Positions 1-8,869 of a DNA stretch of 39,745 nucleotides are shown piece by piece. The notes below the pieces were generated by a model. That model did no database searches and was not told the origin of the DNA. It was given only the letters and a program-made list of their open reading frames with translations. Position 1 is the first letter of the stretch, and each line of letters opens with the position of its first letter. Source of the DNA: Arcobacteraceae bacterium (GTDB lineage: Bacteria > Campylobacterota > Campylobacteria > Campylobacterales > Arcobacteraceae); contig JAQUAG010000021.1 of the NCBI GenBank assembly GCA_028687375.1, positions 1-39,745 on the forward strand. Reading direction: 5' to 3'. The position numbers were made by a program, and so were the translations under genes.

Positions 1-3000
1 CCAAGTATAATTTGTAGAACCTGTTGTTACATTTGATGCTGTACCTGTACTACAAAGATTTGCTGATGGAGCTATTAAACTTGCGATACCATTTGAAGTT
101 CCACAAGTTCCATTAATTGGGGTTGGTGTTGAACCACCTCCACTATTTCCACCTATTGATGTATTTGTATCTGTTCCACTACTACTTTCATTTACATCAG
201 TAACTGTAATAGTGATATTTTTATCAAATGTTGCATTTCCACTATCTGTTGTTTTTACACAAACACTATAACTTGATTTAGTTTCATAATCAAACACGCC
301 AGAAGATTTTAATGTTGTTCCATTGATAGTAAAGTTATTATCATTTACTCCTCCACAGAAACTATAAGTATGAGTATCCTCTACATCAACATCTACTGTA
401 CTTAACGTTCCTATAGTTGTGCCAATTACACTGTTTTCAGCTATTGTACTTTTACTTAAAGTGATATTTGTTGGTGCATGATTCACGCTATTTACTGTTA
501 TTTGAAAGTTATGCTCAACTTCATTTGTCCCATCGCTTAGGGTTAGATTTACATCGTAGACTCCTGGGCTTGGTGGGGTTCCTGTGAGTTTAGCTGGTAT
601 AGCTTGTGTTATTCTTCTGATTCTTTGATTACCAAAATCGGCTACAAAAACATTGCCGGTACTATCTACTGCTACTCCAGCTGGATTAGTAAACTTGGCG
701 ATTGTACTACTTCCATCTGCAAAACCAAGAGTAGTTCCTGCTACTGTTGTAACATCACCATTAGTACCTATTTTTCTTATTTTTTGATTGGTAATATCAG
801 CTACAAAAACATTGCCGGTACTATCTACTGCTACTCCAGCTGGATTAGTAAACTTAGCGATTGTACTACTTCCATCTGCAAAACCAGAAATTCCATTTCC
901 TGCAAGTGTTGTTACATTGCCATTTTGATCTATTTTTCTTATTTTTTGATTATTCATATCAGCTACAAAAACATTTCCACTACTATCAACTGCCACTCCT
1001 CTTGGATGATTAAACTGTGCAGTTGTACTACTTCCATCTGCAAAACCAGAAATTCCACTTCCTGCAAGTGTTGTTACATCTCCATTAGGGGTAATTTTTC
1101 TTATTTTATGATCTAATTCATCAGCTACAAAAACATTTCCACTATTATCAACTGCTATCCCATTTGGATGTTTAAACTGTGCAGTTGTACTACTTCCATC
1201 TGCAAAACCAGAAATTCCATTTCCTGCAAGTGTTGTTACATTTCCATTAGTATCTATTTTTCTTATTCTATGATTATTGCTATCAATTGCAAAAACATTT
1301 CCACTACTATCTACTGCTACTCCAAGTGGATTTTGAAATTGTGCAGTTATACTACTTCCATCTGCAAAACCAGAAATTCCACTTCCTGCAAGTGTTGTTA
1401 CATTTCCATTAGTATCTATTTTTCTTATTCTATGATTAGCTTGATCAGCTACATACATATTTCCACTACTATCTACTGCAACTCCTGTTAAATTTTGAAA
1501 TTGTGCAGTTGTACTACTTCCATCTGCAAAACCAGAAATTCCACTTCCTGCAAGTGTTGTAACATTTACATCAATTTTTGAGTTTAATTTAAGCCAACTA
1601 GGGAATGTCGTTCCTGCTTTTCCACTCCAAATAAGAGTATCTCCATCAATATCACTTGCTCCTAAAGTATAACTATAACCACTCTTTTCATTTATACTTG
1701 TAATCGCATTACTTATGATAATTGGTGTTTCATTTACATTTGTTACATTTAGAGTGATATTTTTATCAAAAGTTGCATTTCCACTATCTGTGGTTCTTAC
1801 ACATATACTATATGAAGATTTCATTTCATAGTCAAACACTGCATTTGCTTTAAGTTCACTTCCACTTATACTAAAGTTTGCATCATCAGTTCCACCACAA
1901 AAACTGTACGTATGAGTATCCCCTACATCTATATCTGTAGAACTTAGTGTTCCTATTGTTATATCACCTGCACTGTTTTCAGCTATTGTATTTGAAGATA
2001 AATTTATATCTGTTACAGCATCGTTTACATTATTTACTGTAATTTTAAAGTTATGTGCAACTGTAGTTGTCCCATCACTTACAGTTAGGTTTATATCATA
2101 AACTCCTACATCTGAGTTTGTTGGTGTTCCTGTGAGTTTTGTACTATTGTCTATCTTTCGTATTCTATTATTAGTATCCGCTATAAAAACATTACCATTG
2201 CTATCAACTGCAACTCCAGAAGGATAGTTAAACTTGGCAGCTGTTCCAGTTCCATCTGCAAAACCAGAGGTGCTTCCTGCAAGAGTTGATACATTTCCAT
2301 CAGGTGTGATTTTTCGTATTTTATTATTATCAACATCAGCTACATAAACATTGCCATTGCTATCAACTGCAACTCCAGAAGGAAAATTAAACTTGGCAGC
2401 TGTTCCAGTTCCATCTGCAAAACCAGAGGTGCTTCCTGCAAGAGTTGATACATTTCCATCAGGTGTGATTTTTCGTATTTTATTATTATAAACATCAGCT
2501 ACATAAACATTGCCATTGCTATCAACTGCAACTCCTCTTGGATGATTAAACTGTGCAGTTGTACTACTTCCATCTGCAAAACCATCTGTTCCACTTCCCG
2601 CAAAAGTTGATACATTTCCATCAGGTGTGATTTTTCGTATTTTATTATTATAAACATCAGCTACATAAACATTGCCATTGCTATCAACTGCAACTCCATA
2701 AGGATAGTTAAACTGTGCAGCTGTTCCAGTTCCATCTGCAAAACCATCTGTTCCACTTCCCGCAAAAGTTGATACATTTCCATCAGGTGTGATTTTTCGT
2801 ATTTTATGATTGATATAATCAGCTACAAAAACATTGCCACTGCTATCAACTGCCACTCCAGAAGGAGAATTAAACTGTGCAGTTGCTCCTATACCATCTG
2901 TAGAGCCAGCCGTTCCATCCCCTGCAAAAGTTGTAACACTTATATCGCTACTTAAACTAAGCCAACTAGGTAAGGTCGTTCCAGCTTTTACACTCCAAGT

Positions 3001-5091
3001 TAGAGTATCTCCATCAATATCACTTGCACCTAAAGTATAACTATATCCACTCTTTTCATTTATACTTGTAACTGAATTACTTGTGATAGTTGGTGTTTCA
3101 TTTAGATTTATAATTGAGATTGTTACATTTTTATCATAAATTGCATTTGCACTATCTGTTGTTCTTATACAAACAGAATAAGAAGATTTAGTTTCATAAT
3201 CAAATACACTATTTGATTTAAGTGTTGTTCCAGTGATTATAAAGCTATTATCATTTACACCTCCACAAAAGCTATAAGTATGTGTATCACTACTATCTGC
3301 ATCTGTGCTACTTAAAGTTCCTATGGTTGTTCCTGCTGTACTATTTTCAGAGATTATTGAAGGGCTTAGAATAATGTTTGTTGGAATAGAGTTTGGAATC
3401 TGCCCACCATCGCTTATTGTCCAATTATTTGGTTCTCCTGTCAAAATCGCTCTTGATGTTACTGCACTTGCAGAATACTTACTATTACCAGCATTAAATA
3501 ATACAGATGGTTTGACAGTTTGTGTAGACCATTTTTGAAGCATAGCATCATAATAAGAAGGTGATAATGTAACCCCAGTAAACATCATATCCATTGTTGT
3601 AATAGATGAGATATTCCAATCTGATATATCTTGATTAAATGTTGAAGTACCTGTAAACATATTCATCATAGTAGTTACTTTACTTGTATCCCAATCACCT
3701 ATATCTTGATTAAACTTTGAAGCATTTGCAAACATAGATCTAGTTGTAGTTACTTTATTTGTATTCCATCTTCCTATATCTTGATTAAATAGTGAAGCAG
3801 CATTGAACATAAAACTCATATCTGTTACTTTATTTGTATTCCAATCGCCTATATCTTGATTAAATTTTGAAGCCATATTAAACATTTGTGACATAGTTGT
3901 TGCTTTAGAAGTATCCCAACGACTGATATTTTGATCAAATTTGGTTGCTGAATAAAACATAGCTCCAAAATTTGTAACAGAACTAGTATTCCAATCGCCT
4001 ATATCTTGATTAAATGGTGTAGAGTTAAACATTCCATTTAGAGTAGTGACTTTACTTGTATTCCATCTGCTAATGTTTTGATCAAACTTTGTATTAGAAG
4101 CAAACATGGAACTCATATCAGTTACATTTGCTGTATTCCAATGTGCTATGCTACTATTAAAATCAGAGAGATAAAACATCTTGGACATATTCCAAACTTT
4201 ACCTACATCCCATTTATCAAGACTATAATTAAATTTTGTTTTAGAATTTAAAAAACCGCCAAACATACTTGACATATTCACAACATTACTAACATTCCAA
4301 TCACCTATATCTTGATTAAACTCATACGCCCAATTAAACATCTCTTGCATATTTGTTACTTTAGAGGTATCCCAACGACCAATATTTTGGTTAAAAACAC
4401 TTGCACCACTAAACATAGAACTCATATTAGTGACATTACTAACATTCCAATCACCTATATCTTGATTAAATACCTGATTATTTCTAAACATTTGATACAT
4501 ATTGGTAACATTGCTAACATTCCAATCACCTATATCTTGATTAAATATCAATGTGGCATTGAACATATTAGCCATTGTAGTTACATGACTCACATCCCAT
4601 GAAGTGATATTTGCATCATTGAAACTACTGTTTGCCACAAAACAAGAAGATAAATCTGTAACCGTACTAGGTAAAATTGCCGGTACTTGTGTAAGATTTG
4701 ATGCATTATAAAATGCTCCTTGCAGTGATCTAAGACCTATGTCTCCAAAACTTTCTACTTTTATTAACTTTTTTATATCTGAAGGTGTAACAGGTGTGTA
4801 AGTTCCAAATTGTGTTAAAGTACCAGTAAGTTGTACGGTATAAATACCATGACTTGAATAACCGTGGGATTTCATTCCCTGAGATGTGTAACTACTGCTA
4901 CTTCCATCACCCCAATCAACTGTAACATCCATCTCGTTTACAGAACCTATATATAGTGGTAATGTTACAGTAAGTCCCGAAGCTCCAGTAGCTTGTGTGT
5001 TATACACTAGCACCATGGGTTCTCCTGCTGCCATTAAACTCGTAGTTAACAGTATCCAAAAAGATACAATTAAACTTTTAAATCTTTTCAT
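1..5091 (-). CDS. Giant modular secreted/surface protein (PKD, BspA/DUF285, cadherin-like, NHL), C-terminus outside window
   Basis: The minus frame from ATG at 5091 is open without a stop through position 1 (1697 codons), so the gene is 3'-truncated by the window edge. A strong GGAGG lies 5' of the ATG. Residues 1-22 are a Sec signal peptide (MKRFKSLIVSFWILLTTSLM). Next come a PKD-like segment (VDWGDGS...GIYTVQLTG), about 14 repeats of the BspA/DUF285 type (pattern FNQDIGDWNVSNVTNMxxMF), a cadherin-like module with a Cys pair (YSFCGG...YSVCIRT), and then two copies of a larger module: a CADG/He_PIG-like domain with an NHL block inside it, followed by another cadherin-like module. A Gly/Ser/Thr-rich linker (near 150) precedes a Cys-containing C-terminal stretch that runs off the window. 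No anchor or secretion signal is visible in the part present. The family suggests adhesion or matrix binding; the ligand is unknown. The plus-strand open frames here are shadows. Confidence 0.9.
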   Translation of the reverse strand, partial: MKRFKSLIVSFWILLTTSLMAAGEPMVLVYNTQATGASGLTVTLPLYIGSVNEMDVTVDWGDGSSSSYTSQGMKSHGYSSHGIYTVQLTGTLTQFGTYTPVTPSDIKKLIKVESFGDIGLRSLQGAFYNASNLTQVPAILPSTVTDLSSCFVANSSFNDANITSWDVSHVTTMANMFNATLIFNQDIGDWNVSNVTNMYQMFRNNQVFNQDIGDWNVSNVTNMSSMFSGASVFNQNIGRWDTSKVTNMQEMFNWAYEFNQDIGDWNVSNVVNMSSMFGGFLNSKTKFNYSLDKWDVGKVWNMSKMFYLSDFNSSIAHWNTANVTDMSSMFASNTKFDQNISRWNTSKVTTLNGMFNSTPFNQDIGDWNTSSVTNFGAMFYSATKFDQNISRWDTSKATTMSQMFNMASKFNQDIGDWNTNKVTDMSFMFNAASLFNQDIGRWNTNKVTTTRSMFANASKFNQDIGDWDTSKVTTMMNMFTGTSTFNQDISDWNISSITTMDMMFTGVTLSPSYYDAMLQKWSTQTVKPSVLFNAGNSKYSASAVTSRAILTGEPNNWTISDGGQIPNSIPTNIILSPSIISENSTAGTTIGTLSSTDADSSDTHTYSFCGGVNDNSFIITGTTLKSNSVFDYETKSSYSVCIRTTDSANAIYDKNVTISIINLNETPTITSNSVTSINEKSGYSYTLGASDIDGDTLTWSVKAGTTLPSWLSLSSDISVTTFAGDGTAGSTDGIGATAQFNSPSGVAVDSSGNVFVADYINHKIRKITPDGNVSTFAGSGTDGFADGTGTAAQFNYPYGVAVDSNGNVYVADVYNNKIRKITPDGNVSTFAGSGTDGFADGSSTTAQFNHPRGVAVDSNGNVYVADVYNNKIRKITPDGNVSTLAGSTSGFADGTGTAAKFNFPSGVAVDSNGNVYVADVDNNKIRKITPDGNVSTLAGSTSGFADGTGTAAKFNYPSGVAVDSNGNVFIADTNNRIRKIDNSTKLTGTPTNSDVGVYDINLTVSDGTTTVAHNFKITVNNVNDAVTDINLSSNTIAENSAGDITIGTLSSTDIDVGDTHTYSFCGGTDDANFSISGSELKANAVFDYEMKSSYSICVRTTDSGNATFDKNITLNVTNVNETPIIISNAITSINEKSGYSYTLGASDIDGDTLIWSGKAGTTFPSWLKLNSKIDVNVTTLAGSGISGFADGSSTTAQFQNLTGVAVDSSGNMYVADQANHRIRKIDTNGNVTTLAGSGISGFADGSSITAQFQNPLGVAVDSSGNVFAIDSNNHRIRKIDTNGNVTTLAGNGISGFADGSSTTAQFKHPNGIAVDNSGNVFVADELDHKIRKITPNGDVTTLAGSGISGFADGSSTTAQFNHPRGVAVDSSGNVFVADMNNQKIRKIDQNGNVTTLAGNGISGFADGSSTIAKFTNPAGVAVDSTGNVFVADITNQKIRKIGTNGDVTTVAGTTLGFADGSSTIAKFTNPAGVAVDSTGNVFVADFGNQRIRRITQAIPAKLTGTPPSPGVYDVNLTLSDGTNEVEHNFQITVNSVNHAPTNITLSKSTIAENSVIGTTIGTLSTVDVDVEDTHTYSFCGGVNDNNFTINGTTLKSSGVFDYETKSSYSVCVKTTDSGNATFDKNITITVTDVNESSSGTDTNTSIGGNSGGGSTPTPINGTCGTSNGIASLIAPSANLCSTGTASNVTTGSTNYTW
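600..1575 (-). repeat. NHL repeat block 2 (6 blades) inside a second CADG domain
   Basis: Six units with the core GVAVDSSGNVFVAD and (H/Q)(K/R)IRKI. The block begins directly after FPSWLKLNSKID and ends directly before KLTGTPPSPGVYDVNLT, the same insertion point as block 1. Adjacent units are very similar in DNA, for example the stretches around 880-910 and 1050-1080, so the blades probably multiplied by recent in-frame duplication. Confidence 0.85.
2140..2940 (-). repeat. NHL repeat block 1 (5 blades) inside a CADG domain
   Basis: Five units of about 53 residues, each with AGSGTxGFADG, AQFNxPxGVAVDS, GNVYVADxxNNKIRKI. They lie between the half-domain ending LPSWLSLSSD and the half-domain starting LTGTPTNSDVGVYDINLTV, which together look like one dystroglycan-type cadherin (CADG/He_PIG) domain. 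Confidence 0.85.
3570..4640 (-). repeat. 14 tandem BspA/DUF285-type protein repeats
   Basis: About 14 units of roughly 25 residues with the pattern (F)(N/D)QDI(G/S)xW(N/D)(V/T)SxVTxMxxMF, coding for residues about 150-507 of the giant protein. The unit FNQDIGDW recurs many times with near-identical codons. Such repeats (PF03382-like) are found in bacterial surface proteins and fold as leucine-rich-like solenoids; this is family knowledge, not seen directly. Confidence 0.85.
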
Positions 5092-5108
5092 ATTTTCCCC
5101 TCCTTTTT

Positions 5109-5216
5109 TTATTTCACATACATAAGTTTTTCAAATCCTACTAATAGAACAACAAAAACACCAAATAACAATCCAATACCAAAAAGAAACAATTCTCGTT
5201 TGGATAATACACTCAT
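5109..5216 (-). CDS. 35-residue single-pass membrane microprotein
   Basis: A short frame, ATG at 5216 and TAA at 5109-5111, begins MSVLSKRELF and continues as one hydrophobic helix of about 20 residues (LFLFGIGLLFGVFVVLLVGF) before a short basic tail (EKLMYVK). A GAGGTG ribosome site stands 4-5 bases upstream of the ATG. The stop lies 17 bases before the ATG of the giant secreted protein, so the two are probably one transcript. I do not recognise a family. It could be a helper of the large protein's export or anchoring, or a leader peptide; the spacing and ribosome site make it more likely than a chance frame. Confidence 0.6.
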   Translation of the reverse strand: MSVLSKRELFLFGIGLLFGVFVVLLVGFEKLMYVK

Positions 5217-5322
5217 AAAACACCTCAAATTTATTTATATTTTCTAAAATTCTATCAAGCTCGCGTTTGATTTGGTGTTTGATTTTAGATAAAAGTTTGC
5301 TTAAAATATTATTGAATTAAAA

Positions 5323-5338
5323 TCTAACTTTTTTGAGA
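5323..5338 (+). promoter_or_regulatory. 16-bp motif shared with the 9579 site
   Basis: TCTAACTTTTTTGAGA lies 45 bases upstream of the ATG of the sensor kinase at 5383. The identical 16 bases occur 23 bases upstream of the regulator gene at 9617. A shared operator or promoter element is an inference from position and identity. Confidence 0.45.
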
Positions 5339-5382
5339 GAAAAGTTTTGTAAGATATCTCAAATTTATTCAAAGAGTTTATA

Positions 5383-7011
5383 ATGAGATACTGGTCGTTG
5401 TTTATCCCATTTTTATTATTTTCACAAGATTTAGAAAAAGTTTCATTGCAACTAAACTGGAAATATCAATTTGAATTTGCTGGATTTATTATGGCAAAAG
5501 AGATGGGATACTATAAAGAAGCTAATCTTGACGTGGAGATTAAAGAATATCAAAATGGAGTCAATATCACAAAAGATGTTCTTGATAACAAAGTAAATTT
5601 TGGTCTTAAAAATAATGCGTTAACTATTGAAAACAAAAAAATCATCCCAAATATTTTACTTGCAACTTATTTTCAAACTTCACCTTTTATAATCGTTGCT
5701 CAAAAAGAAATAAAGAATCCAGCACAACTTAGAGGTAAAAAAGTTATGATAGAGCAAGAGGAGATTGTAAGTGGTCCTATTGACTTGCTTTTAGAAAATT
5801 ATAATATCAATACTAACAATACAATATTTTTACCCCATAGTTTTGATGTCGAAGCTTTTATCAATAAAGATATAGATGCGATGAGTGCCTTCACATCAAA
5901 TGAGCTTTATTTTTTGGATAAACTTGGTATCACATATACTGTTTTAAATCCAGCTAATTATGGATTTTATACCAATGCAGTGAATCTTTTTACCTCCCCA
6001 AAAGAATACAATAATCATAAAGTAAGATGTGATAATTTTGTGAAAGCTACCAATCGTGGTTGGGAATATGCACTTTCTCATACTAAAGAAACTATTCAAA
6101 TTTTACAAACAAAATATAGTGTTTCTAAATCAAAAGAAGCTCTTTTTTATGAAGCAAATGTAACAAAAAAACTTATGATGACAAATATTTACAAGATAGG
6201 AGAGCTTACTCCTGAACTTACAATTAGACTTTATAAACAACTAAAAGCTTCAAACTCTATACAAACAGATGAGAATATGGAAGATATGACCAAAAAAATC
6301 TATGCAATGTTTACAAAAAGTGAAAAAGTTATAGATTACCTATTTTTAGCACAACTTTTTATATTTTTTACCTTTATATCTTTAGGATTATTTTACAAAC
6401 AGAGTATCTTGAAAAAACTCAATCAAGAACTAACTTTTCTTAAAGAAAATCTACAAAAAGAAGTTGATTACAAAAATATTCTCCTAAAAGAATTACACCA
6501 TAGAGTCAAAAATAATCTTCAAATAATACTAAGTATACTTTCAATAAATTCCAATAAAGAGGTGATAAAAAATCAAATCAATGCTATCAAACTAGCTCAT
6601 GAAAAACTCACTTATAATGGTGTAGATAATTCTGTGGATTTGCCAAATTATTTAGCTGATTTGGGTTATGAAGTGACATTAGCTCTTAAAATTGAGATTG
6701 AGATTTTAGGTAATGCCAAAAAAGTTGATATTGATACAGCAATTAACATTGGAATCATCATAAATGAACTTATTAGTAATAGTATCAAATATGCTTTAGA
6801 CCATAATCCAACTCCATCTATAACTATTACTATTGAAACTATTAATGAAAAAACTCAAATTATCTATTGTGATAACGGGAAAAACTATTTGAATAAAAAT
6901 TTAAAAAAAGGTCTTGGACTAAATATCATTGAGTCTATTGTAAAAAATAAACTAAAAGGTAACATATTATTTAAATTAAAAAATGGGTTTTATTGTCATA
7001 TCATATTTTAA
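5383..7011 (+). CDS. Sensor histidine kinase: NMT1/THI5-like periplasmic domain + HisKA_2 kinase
   Basis: 542 residues. A signal peptide or N-terminal anchor (MRYWSLFIPFLLFSQ) is followed by a periplasmic binding domain of the NMT1/THI5 type, residues about 18-310 (LQLNWKYQFEFAGF, then AKEMGYYKEANLDVEI), usual for ABC transporters of pyrimidine-like or sulfonate-like ligands. One membrane helix lies at about 322-340 (YLFLAQLFIFFTFISLGLFY). A HisKA_2 dimerisation/phosphoacceptor motif (LKELHHRVKNNLQ, His about 372) and an HATPase follow (NELISNSIKYAL as N-box, YCDNGK, GLGLNIIESIV). The protein senses a small ligand outside the cell and phosphorylates a response regulator. No transporter genes are adjacent. 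The best partner is the receiver-wHTH regulator at 9617, since HisKA_2 kinases commonly pair with such receivers and the two genes share an upstream motif. Its last 11 bases overlap the convergent kinase gene. Confidence 0.85.
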   Translation: MRYWSLFIPFLLFSQDLEKVSLQLNWKYQFEFAGFIMAKEMGYYKEANLDVEIKEYQNGVNITKDVLDNKVNFGLKNNALTIENKKIIPNILLATYFQTSPFIIVAQKEIKNPAQLRGKKVMIEQEEIVSGPIDLLLENYNINTNNTIFLPHSFDVEAFINKDIDAMSAFTSNELYFLDKLGITYTVLNPANYGFYTNAVNLFTSPKEYNNHKVRCDNFVKATNRGWEYALSHTKETIQILQTKYSVSKSKEALFYEANVTKKLMMTNIYKIGELTPELTIRLYKQLKASNSIQTDENMEDMTKKIYAMFTKSEKVIDYLFLAQLFIFFTFISLGLFYKQSILKKLNQELTFLKENLQKEVDYKNILLKELHHRVKNNLQIILSILSINSNKEVIKNQINAIKLAHEKLTYNGVDNSVDLPNYLADLGYEVTLALKIEIEILGNAKKVDIDTAINIGIIINELISNSIKYALDHNPTPSITITIETINEKTQIIYCDNGKNYLNKNLKKGLGLNIIESIVKNKLKGNILFKLKNGFYCHIIF

Positions 7012-8869
7012 ATACAATATCAAAAGCTGCGCCCTCTTTATCGTTTTTAATATTTATTGTTCCCTCAAATTTCTTCTGAATAATTTGTATAGCAATATAC
7101 AATCCTATTCCAAATCCCTCTTTGGTTGTACTAACAAGTGGTGTAAAAATATCTTTAAATACTTTTTTTTCAACCCCTCCTCCATTATCTTTTATAGTTA
7201 AAATAAATCCTAACTGATGTGGTTTATAAATAAATGTGATGATTGGGGTTTTTATATCTCTTAATTTAAAAATATTTATAGCATTACTTATAAAGATAAT
7301 CAAAAGCTGATTCAATGATGCTGGATAGGTATTTACAATCAAATCTAAATTTGGGAATATATACTTTACTTCTAAATTTTCATTTCTAAAATAATTCAAA
7401 GCCTTTTGTATAGCATCATAAAGATTGACTATCTCTTTATCTTCATTGCTTGAAAGTTGCTCATGTATCTCCTTAGTAATAATATTAAAATCATTTGTTA
7501 TCTTTTGTAAATCCTCTAAATTTTCAAGAAGCTCATTTTTATTGATAGTGTCATGTTGAAGTGTAAACTTCATATTTGAAACAACTGCACCTAACGATGA
7601 AACTGGCCTTCTCCACTGATGGACAATAAATGTGATATATTCACCAAGATGGGTATATCTATTTTGAAGTGTTGCTATTTTTTCAAGATTTTCTTTTTGA
7701 TTTTTTATTGTTTTTACTTTGGTGCTTAATGCTAAAGTGATAAAAAATATCTCCCCTAAAATGAAAAAAGAAGTGATACTAGAAGCTATAAATATACTTT
7801 CTTTAAAACCACCATACACTACATAACTTGTAAAAAAGACACTCCCTATTAAAAAGATTTTTGCAAACATATAATAAAAAGAACCAACCTCTTTTTGTAA
7901 TACAAGATACAAAACAATAATAAAATTACCAACAAGTCCAATAGCAAAAAAGACACTCCCTATATCAAAACCTATAGGAAATAAATGAAAAATTCTCCCT
8001 ATATAAGCAATTAACAAAAGTGAAAAAATAGCTATCATAAATTTTAAAAAATAGTATATTTTTTTATAATTTGTTTTTGAAATATTGAAAAAATATAGAG
8101 GAAGCACCATTTGTAAAATCATAGAAAAATAAACTCCAAGGTAACTCAATTCATTTAAGAATAAAAAGTTATCTGTAAAATCAAGATAATAAAAAATCTC
8201 ATACAATGCAAGATATGTAATAAAAGATGTTACAGCGTAGATAGTATGAATCAAAAATGCCTTATCTTTAATAATTGTAAAATAGATAAAGTTATAAAAA
8301 ATTAAAGCTATTAAAATTCCACTGTATAACCCCCACCAAAGAAGGTCATTTTGTGTATTTTTATCAAATTCATTTTTTTCTAACATGAGCCAATTTGATT
8401 CTAATACACCATTAGTTGTAGAATATATTTTTGAAAATACTTTAACTGATTCGTTTGGTAAAAGTGAAATTTCACAAACACTATATCTAGATATTCTTTC
8501 TCTATTTTTTAATGGTCGCATATCCCCTATAAGAAATTGTTTATCTAGAATATTATTTTTAAAAACCCATATATCTAAAAAATCAATACCAACTCTTGGA
8601 TTGACAAGCACAAAAGTATGGCTTATATTTGTATCATTCAATATTATTAATTTTGAATAAACAGTCTTTTTTGTTCTCCCAAATACATTTTTTTCTCTTT
8701 TTTGAAATAAATCTTCATTCATCTCATATGGTTTAAGAGAATTGTCATCAGAAAGAAAAGTTTTTTGATATTTATCTAAAATTTGATTGCTTTGTGAAAA
8801 TACAAATACATCTTCAGATGCAAATACAAATAAACTAAAAGTTAAAAAAAAGAAAATTACTTTATACAT
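7001..8869 (-). CDS. 7TMR-DISM sensor histidine kinase
   Basis: 622 residues. Signal peptide (MYKVIFFFLTFSLFVFA), then an extracellular 7TMR-DISMED2-type domain (about 20-175, including VYSKLIILNDTNISHTFVLV), seven membrane helices (about 180-385), a short coiled coil, a HisKA-like box with HQWRRPV (His about 417), and an HATPase (SNAINIF, DNGGGV, GFGIGLYIAI). The extracellular domain is thought to bind carbohydrates or similar ligands in other bacteria; the ligand here is unknown. The start codon overlaps the end of the regulator gene at 8857 by 13 bases, so the two are translationally coupled and form a two-component pair. Confidence 0.85.
   Translation of the reverse strand: MYKVIFFFLTFSLFVFASEDVFVFSQSNQILDKYQKTFLSDDNSLKPYEMNEDLFQKREKNVFGRTKKTVYSKLIILNDTNISHTFVLVNPRVGIDFLDIWVFKNNILDKQFLIGDMRPLKNRERISRYSVCEISLLPNESVKVFSKIYSTTNGVLESNWLMLEKNEFDKNTQNDLLWWGLYSGILIALIFYNFIYFTIIKDKAFLIHTIYAVTSFITYLALYEIFYYLDFTDNFLFLNELSYLGVYFSMILQMVLPLYFFNISKTNYKKIYYFLKFMIAIFSLLLIAYIGRIFHLFPIGFDIGSVFFAIGLVGNFIIVLYLVLQKEVGSFYYMFAKIFLIGSVFFTSYVVYGGFKESIFIASSITSFFILGEIFFITLALSTKVKTIKNQKENLEKIATLQNRYTHLGEYITFIVHQWRRPVSSLGAVVSNMKFTLQHDTINKNELLENLEDLQKITNDFNIITKEIHEQLSSNEDKEIVNLYDAIQKALNYFRNENLEVKYIFPNLDLIVNTYPASLNQLLIIFISNAINIFKLRDIKTPIITFIYKPHQLGFILTIKDNGGGVEKKVFKDIFTPLVSTTKEGFGIGLYIAIQIIQKKFEGTINIKNDKEGAAFDIVFKI

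Noticed and set aside
600-2940. CRISPR-like or satellite repeats
   Set aside because: The repeat units keep the reading frame and encode NHL blades of one protein.
604-4602. Plus-strand open frames in the left 5 kb
   Set aside because: They are rich in Cys, Ser, Ile and Tyr with no family features and mirror the repeats of the minus-strand giant gene, which reads through the whole stretch in one frame.
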